From the NCBI GenBank assembly GCA_037074585.1, contig CM073494.1:67077501-67141500 (forward strand): DNA of 64,000 nucleotides, in the 5' to 3' direction. The DNA comes from Biancaea sappan. Lineage: Eukaryota; Streptophyta; Magnoliopsida; Fabales; Fabaceae. Shown piece by piece: positions 12,621 to 23,334 of this stretch. How positions within the stretch are numbered: position 1 is the stretch's first letter; every line of letters begins with the position of its first letter. The translations under genes and the position numbers were made by a program. The notes beneath the pieces were generated by a model that did not search any database, was not told where the DNA came from, and saw nothing but the letters and a program-made list of their open reading frames with translations.

Positions 12621-15600
12621 ATGAGCGGCGACGGCACAAGGCTCGTCTGCGTCACTGGTGCATCCGGCTATATTGCTTCCTGGCTCGTCAAGCTCCTTCT
12701 TCTTCGCGGTTACACCGTCAAGGGGACTGTACGTGACCCAAGTGAGTGTGCTCTTAATCTCTTTAGTCACATTTAGGTGTATGGGTTGAACGACATAGCG
12801 TTTCATGGTCTGTGGTGTCAGTATTTTTGGTCTGTAATTGAACATTGTTTGAAAGTTGAAATCCGTTTCCAGATTTTGATTTCTAGGCATTAGCGCCGGG
12901 GAACAGAACTAAATTATTTGGTTTGTTGTGTTGATTGTTGTATGAACGTAATTTGGCAGTTTGAAGTTTATGGAATGGCCTAACAAGATATATGCATGCA
13001 GAAATAAAAACGTCAAAGAAGTGTTGGATGGAGGAAAGGGAAGAGTCCTGTGAAGAGAGTCTATGGCTCTGATATTGTCTTTTGTTTCGGACTGGTGATT
13101 GTTAATGGTGAAATTATGGTCATATCCTTTTGACTTTAGAGAAAAGACTGAGTTTGACTAGATATGGAAGTGAACGGAAGTTACTCAATCGGCGAAAATA
13201 CTAATTCAGTAGGTATATGTGAATATAAAATAATTTTGTGGATATATGTGTATAGATTTGGACCTGAGTTAGATTCCCAAAGGATTCCGTTTGATTGTGC
13301 TTTTTCTCTATTAAGATGAATCAATTCTATTTTGTTGTTTCTTGTATGTTACTAATATTTAGTACCATTTTTGAGTTATCAATTTGTGATTGTTTCGTAA
13401 CTCTCTGCAGATGATTCAAGAAAGGTGGACCACTTGCTTAAACTTGATGGTGCAAAGGAGAGATTGCATTTGATTAAAGCAAATCTCCTGGAAGAAGGTT
13501 CCTTTGACCCTGCTATTGAGGGGTGTGAAGGTGTCTTTCATACTGCATCTCCCGTGTCTTTTAACGTCAAAGACCCACAGGTTCATATCATTCTAAAATT
13601 GTTGATAGATAACTGCATTTAGTCTGCCATTCCTTTTTGAACGCTTGAATCTGTTTGAAGAATATTCCTAGCCATTTTTATTATCCTTTTACGAGGACAG
13701 AGAGAGTATAGTCTGTGATGCGTCACGATGAAGCCTTCTATGCATTTCTACATGAGAAATTAAAGAGTTATTCTTGCTTAGAAATCAGAAGTCTCTGCGA
13801 TAAAAGAACCAAAAGTCTAATATTTCATTTTGTCTGATAAGCAGGCTGTTGATTTTCCAGTTACATATACTTTCACATCGTCCGTTCCCAAAAGCTTTCC
13901 CCTTTCTTTGCCCTCGACAAATAATAACACAATCTATTGATATGATATAGACTAATATATCATTATATACTCTTGGATTTGAAGTATTATCTTTTTCTAT
14001 TGGGAAAATTTGGGGAGATTTAAGCAAACATCGGAGGGGCATAACTACACTGCTAGCCTTCACCCCTTCTTCATTTGGAGCAATGCATTTTAGAAGCCAA
14101 GAAATTGCTGTAGGCTTTTCAGTGGCAAAGTGTAGTCTTTACCTGTCAGTCTCATTTTGGTCATCCTTATTTTTTATTACTGATGGGCTTTTATAGTAGC
14201 AAAGTGCAGTCTGGAATTTCCTAAGCATGATTGACTGATGTAAAGGGCTCTATCAAGGAAAATGGGCTTAAGACATACTAGAAGGAAGAAGGATGAAAAA
14301 GGGGAGCAAGATGGTCAATTAAAGTGGAATAACTAATTTGGGACAGATGTCCTTTGTATCGAAGAGAGAGAGTGAGTGGAAAGAAGGCAGTGTATTTGGG
14401 TAGGTGTCCTGGTGTATTGGGGGTATGGAAAATCAGTGAGTGGCTTTGGGGAGAGACTAGCCTCTCATAAGCTAACGTGTGGTGTGTTTGCTATTTATGT
14501 GTCCTTAGTGTTCTTCATTACAGTGTTTTTGTAGTTATTTTCTGAGTTTCCCTTATCTAATTCCAGAAATATCAGTTGGTGTTGCTGTGTTTTCTCCTAC
14601 CTATTCTCAGTTACATCATTGACATTCAAAGAAAGTGGTGAATACTAAGTATTTCGTGGTAGATGCTTTGACATATTTCTGAAGTCTTTCAGTCAAGGAC
14701 AGAAATTAGTATTGAATATTGAGTATTAAGGATTTGGGATTTCTTTTTGTCTTGGATTTAAAGAAGAAATTGTAATTGCAGGAGAAGAAAGTACTCAACG
14801 TTGAAGGATTAGAAATACTCAAAGCAGAAAAGATCAATACAATCTTAAAATAGATGAAAATAGAAGAAGTGATATTAAATTAACCAGTGCAGAAGAGCTG
14901 TGACTGTCCAATCATTTTGGAGGCAGTAATAGTGATTTCTTTAGAAGGACCATGAGCAGAGCAACGAGGAGAAGCCATGAACACAACAGAATTCTATCCC
15001 CATAACATATGTAAAGACAATGCCCTTGAAGACTTGGGCATTCTTTCCCAACCAAACAGATCACAAAATTCCATAATTTGGTTTTGAACTGTTAACATTC
15101 ACTAATGATTTTTTATGGACATCTTACTTAGTATTTGTTCATGTTATGATGTATGGTAGGCCGTATAATGCATTTTTAAGAAATAAATTATTAATTTGGT
15201 TTTTAAAAGATATCAATTATTTCAATAAAGTCTATGAAAGAATAAGGGTTAGAATTTAGGGTTTCAATATAATACTTGAGAGATTGCATTTGTTTCAATT
15301 TGGTCCTTTTTATTGTTAAATTTCTAAATATAACGTTGCTAAATCCTACATCCCAAAGATGTTGATGTCAAAATATTGCTTTGATAAATGGACGGATAAA
15401 ATTAAGACAAATGCAATCCTTTTACTATATTGAGATGCTTTACCTTTTAGAGACCAAATTTTTTTGACATTGAAGTAGTAATTTACCCTTTTTTTTTCTT
15501 TTGGTTATTTAGTAGTATGTATAAACCCTTTCGAGTTTTTGATTCAAGTTTGAGTTGATTTTATAGGCTCTCAATGGATTTACATATATCGCGAGTTTGA

Positions 15601-18600
15601 CAACCATTTAAATTACCATGTTGTCTCAAGAAAAAAAAAAAGAAAAAAAAAACAATTGCCTTATTTACTCGCTTTTGACTGTAGCTTTTCTCATTTCAGA
15701 TTGAACTTATTGACCCAGCAGTCAAGGGAACTCTTAATATTCTTAAATCATGTGCAAAGTCATCATCTGTAAAACGAGTTGTTTTAACATCTTCCACAGC
15801 TGCAGTTGTATATAATGGAAAGCCTAGAACTCCTGAAGTTGTAGTTGATGAGACATGGTTTTCAAAGCCAGATTTGTTTAGTGGATCTGCGGTATGTGCT
15901 ATATTTCATTAAACTAACACTGAAATGAAGTTTGCAATTAATGCAGATGGCCTCTGTGATTGTAGTGAATGCTGCATAGAGTTGGGATGGAAAGTTTTCA
16001 CTGCTTCCTTGTAACCATATTTTGCATAAAGACTGCATATTTTTTCAAATTATGACGAAAGCCAGTTCATTGTAATCTTGAGATCATGCACTTGTAACTG
16101 TGATGCAGATATAGCTCATTAAACTTGCTGAACTGCTTAAGGCGTATTCCTTATTAATTTTATATGATAACAGTTCAGTACTTTCAACTTTGTATGCGCT
16201 TGACAAATTGCTGCTGATCAATTATGTGAATGTATCTGTTCTAACTTCCAATGTATGCAAATATGGTGTTTGGCATGCATATTATTTTATAATTCTACTC
16301 AAGATTCATGTTGTTTTATATTTTGTTCTTTCAGCTCTGGTCTGACTATGTTCTTTCCAAGACTCTAGCTGAAGATGCTGCCTGGAAATTTGTAAAAGAA
16401 AACAACATTGACATGGTTGTTATCAATCCAGCAATGGTGATAGGACCTCTCTTGCAGCCATCGCTTAACACAAGTGCTGCTGAAATTTTAAATCTAATAA
16501 ATGGTAATTTATTTTATTCACAAAGCATTTGAGTTACTTGATCATATTCAACTCAACTGCTTTTTATGACTCTAGACAATGGAGAAAGAACAGGGATTGG
16601 TATGCAAATATGGAAACCATGTAGGAAAAAGTACAGGACATGAGAACTTCTAGTGCTGGCTGAGAACAATGGTTTTATCTTCCAGATAATCTAATTTATT
16701 ATCAAATTTTTGTTCTTCCTTCAATTTTTCTTTTTAAGTCATTATAGTTCTTCATTAATGAGAGATTCGACACAGTTTTACGTTGGCTGTTGAAGGCCTA
16801 ACACAACCCTCCTCCTTTCTCCGGGCTTGGGACCGGCTATAAAACATAGGCGGAGTTAATGGAAGCTATATATCTTCTAAGGGGGTTGATGGAAAGATAT
16901 CGGAGTAAACAAATAGACCTTCATATAGCATTTATTGACTTGGAAAAAGCCTATGATCGAGTACCAAAAGAGGTGCTGTGAAAAGCCTTGGAACAGAAAG
17001 GTGTACGGGTTGCGTATATTAGAGCCATAAAAGATATGTACGAGGGGGCTACGACTAGTGTGAGAACGTTTGGAGGGGAGACTAGAGACTTTCCTATTAA
17101 AATTGGCCTACATCAGGGATCATCCTTAAGCCCTTATTTGTTTGACTTGGTTTTAGATGTTCTGACGAAACACATCCAAGAAGAAATTCCTAAGTGCATG
17201 CTTTTTGCAGATGACGTTGTTCTCATAGCAGAGACAAGGGAAGAGATTAATTCTAAACTTGAGTTATGGAGAGCTACTTTGGAATCGAAAGGTTTTCGTC
17301 TGAGCAGGAGTAAGACCGAATATATGCATTGTAAGTTTAACAAGCGACAAGCTAGGAACGAGCTGGAAGTTAAACTTGGTGATCAGGTCGTATCACAAGT
17401 GTCAACGTTTAGGTATTTGGGATCAATTATACAAGATGATGGCGAAGTTATTAGAGAGGTGGAACATAGGATACAAGCTGGGTGGTTGAAGTGGAGAATG
17501 GCATCAGGGGTTGTTTGTGATCGGAAAGTAGCTGATAAACTCAAATGAAAGTTTTATCGTACTGCTATAAGACCAACGATTTTATATGGGAGTGAATGTT
17601 GGGCAATGAAACGACAACAAGAACATAAAATTGGAGTGGCGGAGATGAGGATGTTGCGTTGGATGTGTGGTCATACAAGAAGAGATAAGATCCGTAATGA
17701 TCATATACGAGGTAGAGTTGGGGTGGCACCTATTGAGGAAAAAATGGTTGAAAATCGTTTAAGATGGTTTGGGCATGTGTAAAGGAGACCGTTGGAAGCG
17801 CCAGTTAGGAGAGTTGAGCAGATGGTTTGGAGCCCTATGAAAAAAGGTCGAGGAAGACCAAAAAGGACACTTAGAGAAATTATTGAACGGGATCTTTTAG
17901 TAAATGAGATATCTAAAGAGATGGTCATTGATAGAGCTCAATGGCGTCGTGTGATCCATGTAGCCGACCTCACTTAGTGGGATAAGGCTATGTTGTTGTT
18001 GTTGTTGTATAGTTCTTCATTAATGATCTGTGATCCAATTGATTGTTGATTTAGTTTTGTTGTTATCTTTGAGAAATATGAGTTGACCTGAATGTGTGTT
18101 AATATACTCTATTTTGGCCCTCATACAAGAATTGCTCTGTTGCTTCTCATAGGGACTCTTACCATCCTTGCTTGTTGCAGGGGAACAAACATTTCCAAAT
18201 TTTAGTTTAGGATGGATCCATGTGAAAGATGTTGCAAATGCCCATATACGGGCATTTGAAATATCTTCAGCAAGCGAAAGATATTGTTTGGTTGAGTCAG
18301 TGGCGCACTACATAGACATTGTGAAGATTTTACGTGAGCTGTATCCAACATTACAACTTCCCGAAAAGTAAGTCCAATTATTTCTATAAATTAAGAATAC
18401 ATCAAAATATAGCTTGGTTATTTATTTTCTCCTAAACTTTTTGAGACATGATCTCTTTTTCTGAGAAGATTAAATTATCTTAAGTCATTTTTCTGCCTTA
18501 ATAATTATCTCTGCCTTAATAATTATTTTAGCCTAATTAAATTTATCAGTAGAAATCTTTGAAAATGAAGCATGGACATGAAATGGAAACTTGAAATTGT

Positions 18601-19647
18601 AATATCTATTTTACATTCGACAGATATTTGCTCTGTCGTGTCTGTTGACTGTACTCAAAGATTTGTCAACTAGATGAGACCTTTGTCAAATTCACTTAGT
18701 ATTAGCCTTTTTTATGGGTATGTTTGCATTAAGGAAGAAAGAAGAGGAGGAAAAGCCTGATTTAAATCCAAGGATAAAGAATTGTCTAGATCAAACCCTT
18801 TCTTCCCCCCCCCCCCTTTTTCTCTCTCTTCATCCATTTTCCTCATCCAAACACAGCCCATTGATAAAGAGAATACAACAACAACAACAAAGTCTTATCC
18901 TACGCTACATGGATCACACGAGCCTATTAACCTCTATCAATAACTAACTCTTTAGCTATATCATTTATTAGAAGATCCTGTTTAATAATTTGTCTAAGTG
19001 TTATTTTTGATCTTTTTCGACCTTTTTGCATAGGACTTCAAACCATCTACGCAACTTTCCTTATTGGCGCTTCTAACAGTCTTCTTTGAACATGCCCAAA
19101 TCACCTTAAACAATTTTCAACCATTTTTTTTAAATGAAGAGAATATTGCTTTGAATTTCCTGATAATGGTCTGTTCTGCAGACTTTTGATGATAATGGAT
19201 TTAATTTGATTGTTATTGAGAATAGATCCCTTGTCTAGATTAGAGATGCATGGTGTTTTTCCTATTTCAAATGGTGATTTTTTTAAAAAAAAATCTAAAA
19301 TTTGAGCCGTTAAATTTAAAATTCTACAACTAAGATGGAACGAGCACCTTGGACAAGCAAAAAATCTATTTCGATCATTATTTGATGACCCAAATGGTGT
19401 GCATTCTCACTTCTTTCTATCTAGGTATATATTTATTTATTTTAATTTTTTCCCCTTGACTTTTGCTAATTTTATTTCATGCTTTTTCAATTAATTTGGC
19501 AGGTGTGCAAACAACAAGCCTTTAATGCCAAGATATCAGTATTCGAAAGAAAAGGCGAAAACTCTGGGAATTGAGTTTATTCCATTGGACGTGGGCCTTA
19601 AGGAAATTGTGGAGAGCTTGAAAGAGAAGAAATTTGTCAACTTTTAA
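12621..19647 (+). CDS. Phenylacetaldehyde reductase / cinnamoyl-CoA-reductase-like SDR, copy 1
   Basis: Six exons: 12621-12741, 13411-13580, 15700-15891, 16335-16503, 18181-18367 and 19503-19647. All introns are GT-AG, and the spliced frame is 984 bp (327 aa). The protein is a cytosolic-type extended SDR expected to reduce aldehydes or CoA-activated phenylpropanoids with NADPH. The Rossmann motif TGASGYIAS is at residues 12-20, the NADP-contacting Arg38 sits in VRDP, TSS is at 127-129, and catalytic Tyr166 and Lys170 are in YVLSK. The C-terminus is ESLKEKKFVNF. The N-terminus has no signal peptide or membrane segment. Intron 2 (2119 bp), intron 4 (LINE) and intron 5 (inverted LINE fragment) are far longer than in copies 2-4. 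Copy 1 is the most divergent member. Family assignment is firm; the true substrate is not readable from sequence. Confidence 0.88.
13581..15699 (+). other. Expanded intron 2 of copy 1
   Basis: In copy 2 this intron is 137 bp (31378-31514); here it is 2119 bp. The extra 2 kb includes a MITE-like segment at 15181-15489. It also includes about 1.5 kb (13640-15160) of unidentified, less AT-rich DNA with GA-rich stretches near 14270-14480. No protein similarity recognised. It is probably a decayed mobile-element insertion. Confidence 0.5.
15181..15489. mobile_element. MITE-like inverted-repeat segment in intron 2 of copy 1
   Basis: The left end (AAATAAATTATTAATTTGGT) and the reverse complement of the right end (GGGTAAATTACTACTTCAAT, then TTTGGTCTCTAAAAGGTA) are imperfect inverted repeats. 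Both sides carry GATTGCATTTGT further in. The segment is non-coding. Exact ends are uncertain. Confidence 0.4.
16762..18007 (+). mobile_element. RTE-type LINE, 5'-truncated, in intron 4 of copy 1
   Basis: A perfect 19-bp target duplication (TATAGTTCTTCATTAATGA) flanks the element at 16743-16761 and 18008-18026. The 3' end is a (TTG)n tail, typical of plant RTE LINEs. The + strand encodes the palm and thumb of a reverse transcriptase: FIDLEKAYDRVP near 16940-16970, 'GLHQGSSLSPYLF' near 17105-17140, the FADD catalytic box near 17205-17220, then the C-terminal 'LYGSECWA' and 'RRDKIRNDHIRG' region. In-frame stops at 16979-16981, 17546-17548 and 17780-17782 show the copy is dead. About 100 bp before the coding part does not match the RT domain and may be rearranged. 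Same orientation as the host gene. Copies 2-4 lack it. Confidence 0.9.
18876..19137 (-). mobile_element. RTE-type LINE 3' fragment, inverted, in intron 5 of copy 1
   Basis: The fragment begins with (ACA)n, the complement of the (TTG)n tail. Its reverse complement then follows the 3' end of the intron-4 LINE from the tail back to about 17740, including the 'GGGCATG', 'GAAGCGCC' and 'CGTGTGATCCATGTAG' blocks. It has many substitutions and a short deletion. AGAGAATA at 18868-18875 and 19138-19145 is a probable target duplication, with imperfect extension. It is an independent, severely 5'-truncated insertion. Confidence 0.85.
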
Positions 19648-19854
19648 CTTTGTAATCTCCCTCCGAAGATTAAATGTTGGAAACATGGAACATGGTGTGT
19701 TTGGTGTTAATAACTCCATCAATAGGCTACACCATGCTTGAAAAGACAATAATTGTGAACCTAGTTTGGAGAACTTACAGTTTTTTCGCCTGAGGCTTAG
19801 ATGGTATGAGATGTAGAAAGTAAGTGGCCAATTATGTATTGGAATGCTAAAATG

Positions 19855-19860
19855 AATAAA
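19855..19860 (+). terminator. Polyadenylation signal of copy 1
   Basis: AATAAA 208 bp after the stop codon of copy 1, in a T-rich context. It is the best-placed canonical signal, but plant signals are loose. Confidence 0.4.
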
Positions 19861-19892
19861 CCATTATTATTCTCTATCTTATAATAATCTAT

Positions 19893-20790
19893 AGCTTTAG
19901 ACAAGTGCAAGCAGCTCCTTTGCTTTTCTTGGGACAAGCATACCTCTGCATATTCTTACTGGCCATATCCAATGGCCGGCAGTTTATTTTATTTTTTTTA
20001 TTCACTTCAGCGGTTTTTTAGAGGCTTAACTAAAGGACAAAACTTCAGAAAAGCCCCAACTCCAATGTTTTCTTTCAAAATGACTGACCCTCTCTTTTAA
20101 AATGACCCACCATCATCGTCTCCACCTTCTCCAACCTCCTTTAGCTTTGCTAGCGTCGTGGGTGTCTCATTGTTCTCTCTCCTTCATGATTTCCCATTGC
20201 CAATCTTCTTTGCTGTCGTGAACTGCAATTCTGACAACCATTGAAGAAGATCCATCGCAAATGACAAAGACCTAAGAAACATGATAGGTTCGATGACTCT
20301 CTCTCTCTCTCCCCCTCCCTCTCTCCCTCTCCCTCTCCCCCTCCCCCTCCCCCCCTCTCTCTCTCACACATACGGCGATGTCGACCCCCTCCTTCGCACA
20401 ATCTTCTTCCCTTTTCTTTCTCTCGCTCATCAATGTGCACAAAGAAGGATGACATAATCAAAGAGGCAAAAAGGGAGGAACTTGATGGTGTAGCAACGGC
20501 GACCGAAGAGCTCGAAAAAGGTTGACGATGAGAAATCACGAAGGAGCGAGAACAATGAGACGCCCATGATGCCAGTGAAGCTGAGGGAGATTGAAGAAGG
20601 TGGAGACGATGATGATGGGTTATTTTGAAAGAAAACATGAGCTGGAGCTTCTCTGAAGTTTTCTCCTTCAGTTAAGTCCCTAAAAAAAACATTTGAGTGA
20701 AAAATAATAATAATAAGCTGTTAGTCATTGGATCCGAGGAAGTCCCAAGAAAAGCATAGGAGCTGCTCGCTAGACAAGTTGGATTGAATT
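19893..20790. mobile_element. Long-inverted-repeat (MULE/foldback-like) element just 3' of copy 1
   Basis: The left arm (about 19893-20155) and the reverse complement of the right arm (about 20560-20790) share long blocks: GCAGCTCCTNTGCTTTTCTTGGGAC, ATCCAATG, AACTTCAGAGAAGC-like, ATGTTTTCTTTCAAAAT and CATCATCGTCTCCACCTTCT. The interior holds a CT-rich simple repeat. No transposase is present. A 162-residue minus-strand frame (20150-20638) arises from the low-complexity interior and is not a gene. Confidence 0.65.
20296..20366. repeat. (CT)n / C-rich low-complexity tract
   Basis: About 70 bp of CT and CCCTC repeats in the interior of the inverted-repeat element. Confidence 0.95.
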
Positions 20791-20869
20791 TTGAAGTAGG
20801 AAATAAGGATGGTGATAATAGGTTTTCCTAGTCTAGCGATCCTTAAGTTTTGGAAAAAATCGAAAAAAG

Positions 20870-22015
20870 AAAAATCCTATGAACATTCAAAAAATTCCTC
20901 ATAAATTACAGAATTTAACAAAAAAATCTTTATAAATTTTTTATTTTGTGTAAAAAAATTCTTCCATCACTGTTACGGTCAACCCTTGCCAGGCTTTGTG
21001 TACTGACATGTCAGCTAAAAAGTGACACATACCATGCAAGGTCAAAATTCAAGCAACACTGAAGCGAATCAAGCACACCAACATCACGAGGCTCTCTTGC
21101 ATCTGCGTTCACAAAGGGAACACCTATCTCGTCTACGAGTTCGCTGAAAATGGCTCACTCGACGACAGGCTTCACACTGAAAATAACAAGAAGTATCAGA
21201 ATTCATTGAATTGGAAACAGAGGGTTCAGATTGCTGATGATATAGCCAACGCACTGAATTACCTTCACAACTACACGAACCCTCCTCATATCCACAAGAA
21301 TCTCAAGAGTGGGAATGTGCTTCAGGATTCGAATTTCAGAGCCAACGTGTCGAACTTCGGATTAGCGAGAGTACTCGATGATGAAGACTTTGGGAGAGAG
21401 GGGGAATTTATGGAGGGCCATGGGTTAAAGGACGATGTGAGGGAGGTGCTTGAAGGCGTCGAACTTCGGATTAGCGAGGTGCTTAAAGGAGGTAGGCGAT
21501 GGAGGTGGTTGAAGGAGACGATGTGAGGGAGATGCTTCGAGGCTTCATGGATCCGAGTCTGAGAGAGGAATATCCGTTGCATTTGGCATACTCCATGGCA
21601 GATATTGCAAAAAGCTGCGTAGAACGAGATATGAATTTGAGACCGGCCATTTCTGATGTGTTCATGACAGTCAAAGATTCAATCGTCGATGCTGGATGGG
21701 ATCCTTCTGATGAGGTTTATGGCTGACGGCACGACACTCAGACCAGGTGCGGGTCGGGTTGGTTGTTGAAAATGGGTCAAGAATCATAGGCTAGGTTTGG
21801 TTGTTAAAATGCGTCAAGATGACACACAGTATTATTTTTGTCATATCATCTATTGATATGTCGCTTTTTAGCTAATGTAATAGACGACAAAATTCAGTTA
21901 ACATTGATCATTAATTTGACTGACAATCAATTAAATGAAAGAGATTTTTGTACAAAATAAAAAATTCATGATAATTTTTTATTGAGTTTTATAGTTTATA
22001 AAACTTTTTTACATT
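20870..22015. mobile_element. Long-inverted-repeat element carrying a receptor-kinase fragment (Pack-MULE candidate)
   Basis: The left arm (about 20870-21035) and the reverse complement of the right arm (about 21825-22015) share GAATTTTTTATTTTGT (AAATTTTTTATTTTGT on the left), then a GTCA-rich stretch, then AGCTAAAAAGTGACA / AGCTAAAAAGCGACA. Divergence is substantial but collinear. The interior is 21050-21726, an intronless fragment of a LysM-type receptor kinase. Non-autonomous Mutator elements that capture gene fragments (Pack-MULEs) have this architecture. Arms are seen; the capture interpretation is inference. Arm sequence resembles the right flank of the element at 8939-10372. Confidence 0.5.
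21050..21726 (+). pseudogene. LysM receptor-like (LYK4/LYK5-type) pseudokinase fragment
   Basis: The readable frame begins near 21056 without a start codon. It gives 'IKHTNITRL' (alphaC to beta4), 'YLVYEFAENGSLDD' (hinge), 'WKQRVQIADDIANALNYLH' (alphaE), 'HIHKNLKSGNVL' (catalytic loop with HKNL in place of HRDL) and 'VSNFGLARV' (NFGLA in place of DFG). These substitutions are typical of the LYK4/LYK5 pseudokinase branch that partners chitin receptors. After about 21420 the activation loop through alphaH is missing. A local duplication (GTCGAACTTCGGATTAGCGA at 21349 and 21460) shifts the frame. The C-terminal part resumes in another frame with 'LRGFMDPSLREEYPLHLAYS' and 'DPSDEV' to the stop near 21726. 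The ectodomain and transmembrane segment are absent. It is a dead fragment. Confidence 0.75.
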
Positions 22016-22051
22016 TCTCCCTTAATTTTTTTGGTTGGTCTCATGAAGTAT

Positions 22052-22227
22052 GCGTTGATTGTCTTTGTATTCCAAGAATGAAAAAGAAAATGTACAAAGA
22101 AATTGATAAGATATGACGAGTAAGATATAACTAAGAGGCCGCGTTGATTGTCTTTGTATTCCAAGAATTAAAAAGAAAACGTACAAAGAAATTGATAATA
22201 TGTTACAAGTAAGATATAACTAAGAGA
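22052..22227. repeat. 89-bp tandem duplication
   Basis: The segment starting GCGTTGATTGTCTTTGTATT at 22052 repeats at 22141 with few differences, through AAGATATAACTAAGAG. Non-coding. Confidence 0.85.
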
Positions 22228-22947
22228 AGCCTCTAAGTAAATATTTGCAATTTTAATATATATAATTTAAAGTGATCCTAAAAGTACAAAGTATATTATA
22301 CATATTGTAGATTATAAAATGATGGTAATGATGACTAAAATTTATGTTGTAGGCGCAGTTTAATTTAAGCTTTAATTTATACGAAGTCGTCAAATTTTCA
22401 GATTTAGTTAACTTCAATTAAAAAAAAATAGTCAATTAAAACAAGGAAAAAAACAGATATATGTGCAAAAAATAAAAAGAGAGATAAAGAAATTTAAACA
22501 ATCCATTTAGTTGATTTGGCTCTTTTTGACCTAACGTTTTCTATATCACCTTCAACTAGAAGGTTTTCACATTTACTCATAACCAACTATGGTTTTCTAA
22601 TTCACAAAAAACTTGAGGGTTTCCCAAGCTTATTGACAATTAAGAAGAAAGAAAGAAGGTTGATACCCTTACAAAGAAAATAAATTAGAGTTTCAACTCA
22701 CTGAGGCTTTTGCTCTCACTAGCTAGATAATCTTAACACTCAGCTTGACACAGTATGGCTCCAAATGCTATGGCTTTTCTCTAGCTTGCTTAGTGAATTC
22801 TTGGCTTCGAAACTTGATTGGATCCCTTAACTCTTGGAACTTCGTCTTTGATTTTCCAATATTTCCTTTTTTGAATCTAGATTGGTTTTGCATTAATTTC
22901 TTTTCTTAATTAGATTATGTGAGATCAAATTCTTGGATTGGGGCCTT

Positions 22948-23236
22948 TGCTCTTCAAACATGAAGAGCAGATTATTTTTCTTCATTTGAACTGTTGGATG
23001 AACTGTTTTAACAGTCTAAATCTTTCTAAATAATTTTATTAATAAATTTTAAAATATTAACATCTTTTAAAGTTAAAAAAATACAAAAAATATATCTTTT
23101 AAAATTTATTTAGAAAATATATTTTTTAACTTTTTAAAAATACAAAATAAATAAATATTATTTAAAAAGATTTAGACTATCAAAATAACTCATCCGATGA
23201 TCTAGATGATGAAGAGCACTTTACTCTTCACAAGAG
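22948..23236. mobile_element. Palindromic MITE
   Basis: The left half (GCTCTTCAAACATGAAGAGC, then ...AACTGTTNNAACAGTCTAAATCTTT) and the reverse complement of the right half (GTGAAGAGTAAAGTGCTCTTC, then ...ATAGTCTAAATCTTTTTAAAT) match over roughly 130 bp. The whole can fold into one long hairpin. The AT-rich centre is non-coding. Superfamily not assigned. Confidence 0.6.
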
Positions 23237-23334
23237 CAGAGGCTCTCAATCTCAAATTCTTACCAAAACATGAAGCATTAAATTGGAAATAATAAATAAT
23301 CTCCATAAACATAGGAGATATAGGGCCTACTCTT

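Noticed and set aside
12519..12890. 123-residue minus-strand frame over exon 1 of copy 1
   Set aside because: Shadow of the + strand exon, intron and 5' flank.
16988..17548. LINE reverse-transcriptase frame as an active gene
   Set aside because: 5'-truncated, with three in-frame stops and no endonuclease domain; a dead insertion.
20150..20638. 162-residue minus-strand open frame
   Set aside because: It spans the CT-rich low-complexity interior and both arms of an inverted-repeat element. Composition (runs of Gly, Glu and Arg) follows the simple repeat and no domain is visible.
21206..21526. Receptor-kinase frame as a functional gene
   Set aside because: No ectodomain, transmembrane segment or N-lobe start; the C-lobe core is missing and the frame is shifted.
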